Part shown: positions 47,387-54,955 of the stretch, in pieces
Numbering within the stretch: the first letter of the stretch is position 1
Layout: each line of letters starts with the position of its first letter
Assembly (NCBI GenBank): GCA_963789165.1
Contig: CAWBJP010000014.1
Span: 1 to 64,000 of the forward strand
Length of the DNA: 64,000 nt
Direction: 5' to 3'
Source of the DNA: CAWBJP01 sp963789165
Lineage (GTDB): Bacteria; Actinomycetota; Acidimicrobiia; IMCC26256; BP-133
The notes under the pieces: model-generated
Database searches by the model: none
What the model saw: the letters and a program-made list of their open reading frames with translations, nothing else
Told to the model about the DNA's origin: nothing
Position numbers and translations under genes: made by a program

Positions 47387-48196
47387 CTAGCCCATCCCGA
47401 TGGCCCGCAACATGGAGGGGGGCATCGAATCCGGCGCCTCCCCGGCGGCCAGCATGGCCGCCCGCTCGATGTTGATCTCGTCCCGCTCGCGCTCGATCCA
47501 ACCGTCCCAGGGACCGGGTCCGATCTTGCCCTCGACGCAGGCCAGCAGGTAGCCCCGCAGCGCCTCCACCTCGTCAGCCCCACCCACGTCCCCGTGGCCG
47601 GGCACGATCCTGGAAGCAAGGTCGGGCAAGGTGGTGAGGATCTCGGCCCAGACGGCAGGGTCGCCCTGGAAGGCGAGGGGCGTGACCCCGAAGAAGCACA
47701 GGTCGCCGGCGAAGAGCACGTCGGCGTCGTCGACCAGGACCATGAGGTCGCCGGCGGTGTGGCCGGAGGCGGGCAGCACCTCCATCCGGGGCGTGAGGAC
47801 GGCGGCGTCGTGCACCTCGTGGGTCACCTTGCGGGTGCCGGTCTCCACCAGCTCGTCGAACTCGGCGGCGAAGGCGGGCATGAAGGCCTTGTAGGCGTCG
47901 ACCATCATCTCCTGGTCGAGCAGGACGCTGGTGGCCGGCGAGCCGTACACGGCGGCCATGGGAAAGGCCCCGCTTCCTCCGACATGGTCGACGTGGGCGT
48001 GGGTCAGCACCAGGCGCCGCACCGGCGACCCGAGCTCCGACACGGCGGCGGCGAAGGGCTCCCACTGCGAGCGGACCATGAGCGAGTCGATGACGGTGAG
48101 GCCGTCGTCGTCGGCCACCACCCCGGCGTTGGAGATCCCCGACCCCCCGCCGGGCTGGATCCACGCCCACACCCCGTCGCCCATCGTTTGGAGCAC
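47387..48196 (-). CDS. MBL-fold metallo-hydrolase
   Basis: A 269-residue metallo-beta-lactamase fold protein. Metal-binding motif LTHAHVDHVGGSGAF, second His in LPASGHTAGDLMVLV, Asp in VLFAGDLCFFG and last His in IVPGHGDVGG. The conserved start SNAGVVADDDGLTVIDSLM is common in glyoxalase II-like or quinoline-type MBL hydrolases; substrate unknown. GTG at 48196 or ATG at 48184 are both possible. It is divergent from the malyl-CoA lyase gene, with 54 bases between, and followed by the glycosyltransferase gene. A thioesterase-like role in the CoA-ester cluster is possible but not shown. Confidence 0.83.
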   Translation of the reverse strand: MLQTMGDGVWAWIQPGGGSGISNAGVVADDDGLTVIDSLMVRSQWEPFAAAVSELGSPVRRLVLTHAHVDHVGGSGAFPMAAVYGSPATSVLLDQEMMVDAYKAFMPAFAAEFDELVETGTRKVTHEVHDAAVLTPRMEVLPASGHTAGDLMVLVDDADVLFAGDLCFFGVTPLAFQGDPAVWAEILTTLPDLASRIVPGHGDVGGADEVEALRGYLLACVEGKIGPGPWDGWIERERDEINIERAAMLAAGEAPDSMPPSMLRAIGMG

Positions 48197-48250
48197 GCCG
48201 CGACGCTAGCCCTTTCGGGGAACCCCGAACCCCGGGGATACCGTTGAGAC

Positions 48251-49309
48251 GTGCGAAACCCGCGTGATTTCTTCAAGCCTCTCGCCATCGGGGCGCCGAA
48301 TCCGCCTCGCGAGATGGAGGTCCGGCCCTCGCGGGTGATCCACTTCCTCGACTTCTCCAACGACAAGATGGTGGCCAAGGCCCCCGAGCTGGCCGCCAAA
48401 GCCGACATCCTGGTGGGCAACCTCGAGGACGCCGTGCCCGTCGACCGCAAGGTGGCGGCCCGCCAGGGCCTCATCCGGGTGGGCAAGGAGATGGACCTGG
48501 GCGACACCCAGCTGTGGACCCGGGTCAACAGCCTCGAGTCGCCCTGGCTGCTCGACGATCTCACCGAGATCCTCACCGAGATCGGCCACAAGCTCGACGT
48601 GGTGATCATCCCGAAGGTGGAGGGCGCCTGGGACATTCACTTCGTGGACCGCCTGCTGGCTCTGCTCGAGGCCCGCGCCGGGCTCGACCGGCCCATCCTC
48701 GTCCACGCCCTCCTGGAGACAGCTCTGGGGGTGGCCAACGTCGAGGAGATCGCCGCCGCCAGCCCCCGCATGCAGGGCATGAGCCTGGGCCCGGCCGACC
48801 TGGCGGCCTCCCGGCGGATGAAGACCACCCGGGTGGGCGGCGGGCACCCCGGCTACCGGGTCATGGAGGACCCCAGCGACGCGGATCTCGACGCTCCTCG
48901 GGTCACCGCCCAGCAGGACCCCTGGCACTACTCCATCGCCCGGATGGTCGACGCCTGCACCTCCAACGGGATCCTCCCCTTCTACGGGCCCTTCGGCGAC
49001 ATCAAGGACACGCTGGGCTGCGAGACACAGTTCCGGGCCGCTTTCATCCTCGGCTGCGTGGGGGCCTGGTCGCTCCACCCCGCCCAGATCGACATCGCCA
49101 AGAAGGTGTTCTCTCCCGACCCCGAAGAGGTTCTCTTCGCCAAGCGGGTCATGGAGGCCATTCCCGACGGCCGGGGCGTCCACATGATCGACGGGAAGAT
49201 GCAGGACGACGCCACCTGGAAGCAGTGCCAGGTGATGGTCCACCTGGCCGAAATGCTGGCCAAGAAGGACCCCGAGCTGGCCGAGGCCTACGGGTTCTCC
49301 ACCCGATAG
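48251..49309 (+). CDS. mcl: Malyl-CoA / beta-methylmalyl-CoA lyase
   Basis: A 352-residue HpcH/HpaI-CitE family lyase. It follows closely, along its whole length, the Chloroflexus-type malyl-CoA lyase pattern as I remember it: FFKPLAIGAPNPPRE, GNLEDAVPVDRK, KLDVVIIPKVEGAWDIHFVD, LVHALLETALGVANVEEIA, SLGPADLAASRRMKTTRVGG, FYGPFGDIKDT and MIDGKMQDDATWKQ. The enzyme cleaves malyl-CoA to acetyl-CoA and glyoxylate and beta-methylmalyl-CoA to propionyl-CoA and glyoxylate, using Mg2+ held by the Glu and Asp of these motifs. GTG start. First gene of a five-gene operon with a CoA ligase, ferredoxin and MaoC hydratase. Confidence 0.88.
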   Translation: MRNPRDFFKPLAIGAPNPPREMEVRPSRVIHFLDFSNDKMVAKAPELAAKADILVGNLEDAVPVDRKVAARQGLIRVGKEMDLGDTQLWTRVNSLESPWLLDDLTEILTEIGHKLDVVIIPKVEGAWDIHFVDRLLALLEARAGLDRPILVHALLETALGVANVEEIAAASPRMQGMSLGPADLAASRRMKTTRVGGGHPGYRVMEDPSDADLDAPRVTAQQDPWHYSIARMVDACTSNGILPFYGPFGDIKDTLGCETQFRAAFILGCVGAWSLHPAQIDIAKKVFSPDPEEVLFAKRVMEAIPDGRGVHMIDGKMQDDATWKQCQVMVHLAEMLAKKDPELAEAYGFSTR

Positions 49310-49319
49310 CGTCCTGCGA

Positions 49320-50522
49320 GTGAGGTTCTACGAGTACGAGTCCCGCCAGATCGTCAAGCGGGCCGGGATCCCCACCACCAGGTTCGGCTACGCCACCACG
49401 CCGGAGGAGGCGCGGGCCATCGCCGCCGACATCGGCGGCCCGGTGGTGATCAAGTCGCAGGTCCTCTCCGGCGGGCGGATGAAGGCCGGCGGGGTGCAGT
49501 TCGCCGACAGCCCGGAGGAGGCCGAGGAACACGCCCGGCGCGTGCTGGCCCTGGAGATCAAGGGCCACCTGCCCCGCGGCGTCCTCGTCGACACCCGGGC
49601 GTCGGTGGCCAAGGAGTACTACGCCGGCGTGGTCTGGGACGGGCTGCGCAAGCAGCCGGTGATGCTGTTCTCCGACATGGGCGGCATCGACATCGAGCAG
49701 GTGGCGGAAGAGCACCCCGACCACGTCGGGCGGCGCCACTTCTCGAACCTCCTGCCCTTCAGCGAGTTCTGCGCCAAGGAGGTCGTCGCCTCCGTCGGGG
49801 TGACGGGGTCCCGGCTCAACCGGCTGGTGCCCGTCCTCACCCGCCTGGCCGGGGTGTTCGTCGACCACGACATGACCCTGGCCGAGATCAATCCCCTCGG
49901 GGAGCTGGAGGACGGGACCTTCGTGGCGCTCGACGCCCACATGGAGATGGAGAACGAGGCCCGTTCCCGGCAGAAGGCGCTGCTGGACGAGCTGGGCGTG
50001 GGCGACGAGGAGACCCGCCAGGCGCGGGAGGCGACACCCTTCGAGCTGGCCGGCGAGGCGGTCGACGCCATGGACCACCGGGGCGTGGCCGGCAACGTCA
50101 CCGAGTTCGACGGCAACCTCGGCCTGGTCATCGGGGCCGGTGGCGGGTCGCTGACGCTCTTCGACGCCGTCCGGGCGCACGGCGGCCGCCCGGCCAACTA
50201 CTGCGAGATCGGCGGCAACCCGTCGGTGAAGAAGGCCGCCGGGCTGGCCAAGCTGGTCCTCCAGAAGCCCGGCGTGGACAAGATCGCGGTGATGATGTCG
50301 ATCGTCTCCAACACCAGGGTCGACATCGTCGCCCGCGGCGTCATCAAGGCCTGCCTCGACCTCGGCTTCGACCCCGCCGAGAAGATCGCCATCTTCCGCA
50401 TCCCCGGAGCCTGGGAGGAAGAGGGCTTCAAGATCCTCGAGCGCTACGGCGTGGAGTACGCCGATCGGAGCGTCTCCATGCACGAGGCGGCCCGGCGGGC
50501 CGTCGAGAAGATCGGCCGCTAG
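49320..50522 (+). CDS. Malate/succinate-CoA ligase, beta subunit
   Basis: A 400-residue ATP-grasp protein like SucC and MtkA: MRFYEYESRQIVKRAGIPTT, VVIKSQVLSGGRMKAGGVQF, DHDMTLAEINPLGEL, the ADP-forming ligase end VIGAGGGSLTLFDAVRAHGG and the CoA-ligase segment ANYCEIGGNPS. With the alpha subunit (next gene) it makes a dicarboxyl-CoA with ATP hydrolysis. Ten bases after a malyl-CoA lyase gene, the likely reaction is malate to malyl-CoA (malate thiokinase) rather than the TCA-cycle step, an inference from context. GTG start at 49320. Confidence 0.83.
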   Translation: MRFYEYESRQIVKRAGIPTTRFGYATTPEEARAIAADIGGPVVIKSQVLSGGRMKAGGVQFADSPEEAEEHARRVLALEIKGHLPRGVLVDTRASVAKEYYAGVVWDGLRKQPVMLFSDMGGIDIEQVAEEHPDHVGRRHFSNLLPFSEFCAKEVVASVGVTGSRLNRLVPVLTRLAGVFVDHDMTLAEINPLGELEDGTFVALDAHMEMENEARSRQKALLDELGVGDEETRQAREATPFELAGEAVDAMDHRGVAGNVTEFDGNLGLVIGAGGGSLTLFDAVRAHGGRPANYCEIGGNPSVKKAAGLAKLVLQKPGVDKIAVMMSIVSNTRVDIVARGVIKACLDLGFDPAEKIAIFRIPGAWEEEGFKILERYGVEYADRSVSMHEAARRAVEKIGR

Positions 50523-50533
50523 GGAGCGCAGCC

Positions 50534-51442
50534 ATGTCGATCCTGCTCAACGCCGAGACCACCTTCATCGTCCAGGGGATCACCGGCCGGGAGGCCGTCA
50601 ACCTGACCCGGGAGTGCCTCGACTACGGCAAGGGCGCCAAGATCGTGGGCGGGGTCACGCCCGGGCGCCGGGGCCGTGACGTCCACGGCGTGCCCGTCTT
50701 CGACACCGTGGCCCAGTGCGTCGAGCACCACGGCCGGCCCATCGACGGTTCCGTGGTCACCGTCCCCCCCGCCTTCACCAAGGACGCCGTCTTCGAGGCC
50801 ATCGAGAACGGCGTCAAACTCGTGGTGGTCGTCACCGAGCGCATCCCCCGCCGGGACGTGGCCCAGATGGTGGAACTGGCCGGCATGCACGGAGCCCGCA
50901 TCATCGGGCCCAACTGCCTCGGGATCATCGTCCCCGACGTGATCAAGATGGGCGGGATCGGCGGCCCGGCCCGGAACGCGGCCAAGGCCTACACCCCCGG
51001 CCCCGTCGGTGTCATCTCCCGCTCGGGCGGGATGACCACCGAGATGTCCTCCACCCTGACGGCCGCCGGTCTGGGTCAGTCGACGGCGGTCTCCATCGGC
51101 GGCGACGCCATCATCGGCTCCAGCTACGCCGAGCTCATGCCCCTCTTCGAGGCCGACCCCGACACCGGGGCCATCGTCATCTACACCGAGCCCGGCGGGC
51201 GCATGGAGGCCCAGCTGGCCGCCTGGGTGACGGAGCACAACTCGCGCCTGCCCATCGTCGCCTTCATGGCGGGCAAGTTCATGGACGAGATGCCGGGCAT
51301 GAGCTTCGGCCACGCCGGCACCATCGTCGAGGGCAAGGCCGACACCGCCGCCGAGAAGATCACGCGCCTGGGGGAGGCGGGCATCACCGTGGCCGAGGAG
51401 ATCTCCCAGATCCCCGAGCTGGTGAGGGCGAGGCTGGCATGA
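50534..51442 (+). CDS. Malate/succinate-CoA ligase, alpha subunit
   Basis: A 302-residue protein of the SucD/MtkB type. N-terminal CoA-binding Rossmann part (TTFIVQGITGREAVNLTRECLDYG, KIVGGVTPGRRGRDVHGVPVFD), RIIGPNCLGII, and the ligase domain with the phospho-histidine in FGHAGTIVEGKADTA. The ATG follows GGGAGCGCAGCC, 11 bases after the beta gene. It forms the heterodimer with the preceding gene's product. Specificity for malate is inferred from the adjacent malyl-CoA lyase. The stop overlaps the next start (ATGA at 51439-51442). Confidence 0.84.
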   Translation: MSILLNAETTFIVQGITGREAVNLTRECLDYGKGAKIVGGVTPGRRGRDVHGVPVFDTVAQCVEHHGRPIDGSVVTVPPAFTKDAVFEAIENGVKLVVVVTERIPRRDVAQMVELAGMHGARIIGPNCLGIIVPDVIKMGGIGGPARNAAKAYTPGPVGVISRSGGMTTEMSSTLTAAGLGQSTAVSIGGDAIIGSSYAELMPLFEADPDTGAIVIYTEPGGRMEAQLAAWVTEHNSRLPIVAFMAGKFMDEMPGMSFGHAGTIVEGKADTAAEKITRLGEAGITVAEEISQIPELVRARLA

Positions 51443-51681
51443 GGGTCGACGCCGTCTTCATCGGCGTCGAGGTCGACGACGCCCACGCCGCCGACGCCGC
51501 CCTGGCCGCCAAGCTCACCGAGGTCTGCCCCGTCGACATCTTCACCCAGGCCGCCTCCGGCACGCTCGAGATCGTGGCCGACAACCTCGACGAGTGCGTG
51601 CTCTGCCGCCTGTGCCTCGACGCCGCGCCTCCCGGCGCTGTGCAGGTGTTCAAGCTCTACGACGGCGACGCCGCGCTGTAG
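51439..51681 (+). CDS. FixX-like [4Fe-4S] ferredoxin
   Basis: An 80-residue protein, coupled by ATGA to the ligase alpha gene. Four cysteines are arranged as VCPVDIF, then after 23 residues ECVLCRLCLDAAPPGAVQV, that is CP followed by CxxCxxC. This is the single [4Fe-4S] site of FixX and of the C-terminal domain of ETF:quinone oxidoreductase, not the two-cluster bacterial ferredoxin. It could carry electrons between an ETF or acyl-CoA dehydrogenase and the quinone pool. No ETF-QO gene is in the window; the acyl-CoA dehydrogenase at 52716 is the nearest possible partner. Confidence 0.72.
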   Translation: MRVDAVFIGVEVDDAHAADAALAAKLTEVCPVDIFTQAASGTLEIVADNLDECVLCRLCLDAAPPGAVQVFKLYDGDAAL

Positions 51682-51701
51682 CGTAGTTAGGCTCCTTCGC
51701 C

Positions 51702-52211
51702 ATGACCGTGCACGAGCGACCCTACGGCCGTTACTTCGAGGAGTTCGAGGTCGGCGACGTGTACCGGCACTGGCCGGGCAAGACGATCACCGAGGCGGAC
51801 GACCATCTCTTCTGCCTGCTCACCATGAACCACCACCCGCTCCACCTCGACAACTGGTATGCCGAGCAGAGCCAGTTCGGGCGCAACGTCGTGGCCGGGC
51901 CGGTGGTCTACTCGCTGGTGTTCGGCATGAGCATTCCCGACGTGAGTGGCAAGGCCATCGCCAACCTGGAGACCGAGAGCCTGCTGCACCGGGCCCCGAC
52001 CTTTCACGGCGACACCATCTACGCCGAGTCCAAGGTGCTCGACAAGGTCGAGTCCAAGAGCAAGTCCGACCGGGGCATCGTGACCGTCGAAACCCGGGGC
52101 TACAACCAGCGGGGCGAAGAGGTCTGCTACTTCCGGCGCAAGGTGCTGGTGCCCACCAAGGCTGCGGCCAAGCCCTTCGAGCGGCCCTACACCTCAGCCG
52201 ACGGCGACTGA
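51702..52211 (+). CDS. MaoC-family hydratase, probable mesaconyl-CoA hydratase
   Basis: A 169-residue single hotdog-domain protein: GRYFEEFEVGDVYRHWPGKTITEADDHLFCLLTMNHHPLHLDNWYAEQSQFGRNVVAGP is the MaoC/R-hydratase catalytic stretch (Asp and His pair), followed by DTIYAESKVLDKVESKSKSDRGIVTVETRGYNQRGEEV. The pattern matches the short MaoC proteins that stand beside malyl-CoA lyase in actinobacterial ethylmalonyl-CoA pathway loci, where they hydrate mesaconyl-CoA to beta-methylmalyl-CoA. Last gene of the plus-strand operon; ends at a strong hairpin facing the minus-strand genes. Confidence 0.8.
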   Translation: MTVHERPYGRYFEEFEVGDVYRHWPGKTITEADDHLFCLLTMNHHPLHLDNWYAEQSQFGRNVVAGPVVYSLVFGMSIPDVSGKAIANLETESLLHRAPTFHGDTIYAESKVLDKVESKSKSDRGIVTVETRGYNQRGEEVCYFRRKVLVPTKAAAKPFERPYTSADGD

Positions 52212-52222
52212 CCGAAGCGCGA

Positions 52223-52269
52223 AGGTGGGCGCGATAAGTGCCCTCACAGGGCCCTGATCGCGCCCACCT
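52223..52269. terminator. Bidirectional terminator hairpin
   Basis: AGGTGGGCGCGAT (52223-52235) and ATCGCGCCCACCT (52257-52269) form a perfect 13-bp stem, with an inner GCCCT/AGGGC stem in the loop. It fills the gap between converging genes (stops at 52211 and 52276). Confidence 0.75.
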
Positions 52270-52275
52270 GCGCGA

Positions 52276-52719
52276 TCAAGCCGGGCTGAGGACCACCACG
52301 GGGATCTCCCGCTCCGTCTTGCGCTGGTAGCCGTCGTATCCGGGGTAGCCCGCGGTCATCAGGGACCAGAGTCGGGGCTTCTCCTCCGGGGAGGCAATGG
52401 AAGCCAGCATCCGGCGGGTCTCCGTCCCGATCTGGACGGTCACCTCGGGGTTGGCCACCAGGTTCTGGTACCACTGGGGCGCCCGGTCGTCGCCGCCCCA
52501 GGAAGCGACGAGGATGATGCGGTCGCCGTCGGTGCCGTAGTTGAGCGGGGTGGTGCGGGGCTGGCCGCTCTTCCGCCCGGTGGTGGTCAGCAGCAGATGG
52601 TGCAGCTTGCCGACCTGGCCGCCGATCCGCCCACCGCTGCGACGGTAGAGCTCGCGGTGCAGGGCGGTGATGGGCCGGGCGGCGGCATCCTTCAGCTTCC
52701 CCTTCAGCGCCGCGTTCAT
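52276..52719 (-). CDS. Deazaflavin-dependent nitroreductase family protein
   Basis: A 147-residue split-barrel protein of the Ddn type: HHLLLTTTGRKSGQPRTTPLNYGTDGDRIILVASWGGDDRAPQWYQNLVANPEVTVQIG is the family signature. Actinobacterial members bind coenzyme F420 and reduce quinones or nitro compounds. The ATG overlaps the acyl-CoA dehydrogenase stop (ATGA at 52716-52719), so it is the second gene of that leftward operon. Its link to the CoA pathway is positional only. Confidence 0.85.
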   Translation of the reverse strand: MNAALKGKLKDAAARPITALHRELYRRSGGRIGGQVGKLHHLLLTTTGRKSGQPRTTPLNYGTDGDRIILVASWGGDDRAPQWYQNLVANPEVTVQIGTETRRMLASIASPEEKPRLWSLMTAGYPGYDGYQRKTEREIPVVVLSPA

Positions 52720-54365
52720 TTCGCCTCCGCCTCGGCCAGGCGCCGGGCGATGACGCGTAGGCACAACGTCTCGTCGGCCCCTTCGAAGATCGAGAGGACC
52801 CGGGCGTCGACGAAGTACCGGGACACCGGGAACTCCTCGGCGTAGCCCATGCCGCCGTGGATCTGGAGCGCCTCCCGCGTGACCCACTCGGCCGCCCGGC
52901 ACACGTAGGCCTTCACCATGGAGGCCTCGAGTGCCCCTTCCCCCTTGGCCATGAGCTTGGCCACCGAGTAGGCGAACTGGCGACCGCCGCAGATCATGGC
53001 GGCCATGCGGGCCAGCTTGGCCTGGGTCAGCTGGTAGTCGAAGATGGGCTGGCCGAAGACCTTCCGCTCGCGGGCGTAGTCCAGCGCCGCCTCGAAGGCG
53101 GCCTGCATGACCCCGACGGCCCGGGCCGCCGTCTGCAGCCGGCCGTTCTCGAAGCCCTCCATCTGGTAGTAGAAGCCTTTGCCCAGGCCGTCGTCGCCAC
53201 CCACGAGAGCCTCGTGGGGCACCCGCCAGTCCTCGAAGGCGACCTCGTAGGAGTGCATCCCCCGGTAGCCGAGCGTGTCGATGGCGCGGCCTTCCATCCG
53301 GCCCGTGACCCCGTTGGCATCGGCGTCCTGGGTGAACTCGAAGTGATGGCCGGGCGCCTCGGGCTTCTCGACCACGAACAACGACAGGCCCCGGTGGCCC
53401 TGGGACCGGTCGGGGTCGGTGCGGACCAGGAGCATGAGGGTATTGGCCCGCCCGGCGAAGGTGGCCCACGTCTTGACCCCGTTGATCCGCCAACTGTCCC
53501 CATCTCGGGTGGCCGTCGTCTTGAGGTTGGCCACGTCGGAGCCGAAGTCGGGCTCGGTGACCATCACCCCGACCATGGCCTCACCGGTGGCGATGCGGGG
53601 CAGCCAGTGCCGCTTCTGGTCCTCGGTCCCACCCCGGACCAGGGCCCGGGTGAGGATCTCGGGCCGGGTGATGAGCGACCCGCCCACTCCGAGGCTGCCC
53701 CAGGACAGCTCTTCGGTGGCGATGACCATCCCCAGGTAGTCGCTTTCGTCGCCGGAGGCGAAGCCGCCGTACTCCTCGGGCACCGACAGGCCGAACCCGC
53801 CGAGCTCGGCCAGGCCGGCGATGACCTCCTCGGGAATGTCGCCGTTGGTGCGGTGGACCTCCTCGGCCACGGGCCGCACCTTGTCGGCGGCGAAGCGCCG
53901 GAAGGTGTCCCGCACCATCTCGAACTCGTCGGCCAGGTGCGGGGGACCCGTCCCGGTGGCCTCCAGGGAGCCAGCCACCTGCTCCAGGAAGTCAGGGCTG
54001 CGGTGGGCCTCCATGAACTCCCGGGCCGGCTCGAGCTCCGACAGCGACAGGCCCCACTCCCCCTCCCGCCCGCACAGGCGGCAGGACAGGTCCCAGATAG
54101 CCTCGGCCACGTACAGGCAGGCCAGGGCGGCTTCCGTCTCGCCGTGGGCGCCGTAATCGACCATGACCCGGCTGCCCTCCACCGCGCTCCGGGCGTGGGC
54201 CAGGTCGTAGGCCAGCACCTGATGGCGGTCGAGGCGCTCGACGGAGATCCCGCCGGCTTCACCGGTGGCCAGCTGGGCCAGCCGGGCCGCCGCCCGCTCG
54301 CAGACCGAGCGGGCGACGTCGACGGCGGTGGCCGCCGCGGCGAGGTCGGGAGCCAGCAAAGTCAC
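52716..54365 (-). CDS. Acyl-CoA dehydrogenase of the methylsuccinyl-CoA dehydrogenase type
   Basis: A 549-residue flavoprotein from a GTG at 54365. It has an N-terminal extension of about 170 residues (ERLDRHQVLAYDLAHARSAVE, CLYVAEAIWDLSCRL) before the acyl-CoA dehydrogenase core: FGLSVPEEYGGF, VMVTEPDFGSDVANLKTTA, TLGYRGMHSYEVAFEDWRVP, QTAARAVGVMQAAFEAALDY and ALQIHGGMGYAEEFPVSRYFVDARVLSIFEG. The extension and these motifs are those of (2S)-methylsuccinyl-CoA dehydrogenase, which makes mesaconyl-CoA. With the MaoC hydratase and malyl-CoA lyase across the terminator, three consecutive pathway steps are encoded here. FAD and ETF use are expected from the family. Confidence 0.82.
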   Translation of the reverse strand: MTLLAPDLAAAATAVDVARSVCERAAARLAQLATGEAGGISVERLDRHQVLAYDLAHARSAVEGSRVMVDYGAHGETEAALACLYVAEAIWDLSCRLCGREGEWGLSLSELEPAREFMEAHRSPDFLEQVAGSLEATGTGPPHLADEFEMVRDTFRRFAADKVRPVAEEVHRTNGDIPEEVIAGLAELGGFGLSVPEEYGGFASGDESDYLGMVIATEELSWGSLGVGGSLITRPEILTRALVRGGTEDQKRHWLPRIATGEAMVGVMVTEPDFGSDVANLKTTATRDGDSWRINGVKTWATFAGRANTLMLLVRTDPDRSQGHRGLSLFVVEKPEAPGHHFEFTQDADANGVTGRMEGRAIDTLGYRGMHSYEVAFEDWRVPHEALVGGDDGLGKGFYYQMEGFENGRLQTAARAVGVMQAAFEAALDYARERKVFGQPIFDYQLTQAKLARMAAMICGGRQFAYSVAKLMAKGEGALEASMVKAYVCRAAEWVTREALQIHGGMGYAEEFPVSRYFVDARVLSIFEGADETLCLRVIARRLAEAEAK

Positions 54366-54402
54366 GGCGCAACTCGATGAGCCGCCAGGCGAAGAGCCGT
54401 AA

Positions 54403-54849
54403 TCACGGCGCCTGGCAGGCGTCCGGCTGGTCGCCCCGGAGCGGCGCATTGGCCGGCACGGTGTAGGTCACGTACAGGTCCACCGGGGTATCCGTCTCGT
54501 TGTAGCCGCGGTGGGCCACGCCGGCCTCCACGAAGTGGATCTGACCAGCGCTCAGCTGCTCGGGCGCACAATCGGTCGCCTTCTGGATGGTGATGGTCCC
54601 CGACGTGATGATCGTGTACTCCGGCCCCGGATGGGTGTGCCATCCGCTGTCGGCGCCAGGGCCGAGGGTCAGGGACTGGATGTAGAACGAGGACTCGGTC
54701 CCCTCGGTGTTGATGTAGATCGGCTTGTTGGTCGTCCCTTTGGCCACGTCGGTGCGGGTGATGGTGCCCGCCGGCGGCGTGGCTGACGCCACGTGGAAGC
54801 CCAACAACCCGATCACGACGGCGACCACTACGAGAATGCGCTTGCTCAC
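54403..54849 (-). CDS. Secreted cupin-domain protein
   Basis: A 148-residue protein from a GTG after GGGAGG. A signal peptide (RILVVVAVVIGLLGFHVASA) is followed by one cupin domain: GADSGWHTHPGPEYTIITSGTITI (motif 1 with His, His and Glu) and LSAGQIHFVEAGVAHRGYNETDTP (motif 2 with His). A metal ion is expected at these histidines. Function unknown; binding of a small molecule or simple dioxygenase chemistry outside the cell is possible. It lies 37 bases upstream of the acyl-CoA dehydrogenase start on the same strand. Confidence 0.8.
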   Translation of the reverse strand: MSKRILVVVAVVIGLLGFHVASATPPAGTITRTDVAKGTTNKPIYINTEGTESSFYIQSLTLGPGADSGWHTHPGPEYTIITSGTITIQKATDCAPEQLSAGQIHFVEAGVAHRGYNETDTPVDLYVTYTVPANAPLRGDQPDACQAP

Positions 54850-54955
54850 GACGGCCTCCCTTGGAGATGACGCCGCTCCCCCGGCGGCGTCATCGGAAAG
54901 CCTACGCGCCCCGGGCGAAGCCGCTCCTATTCGCTCCTCTTACTGAGAAGAACGC

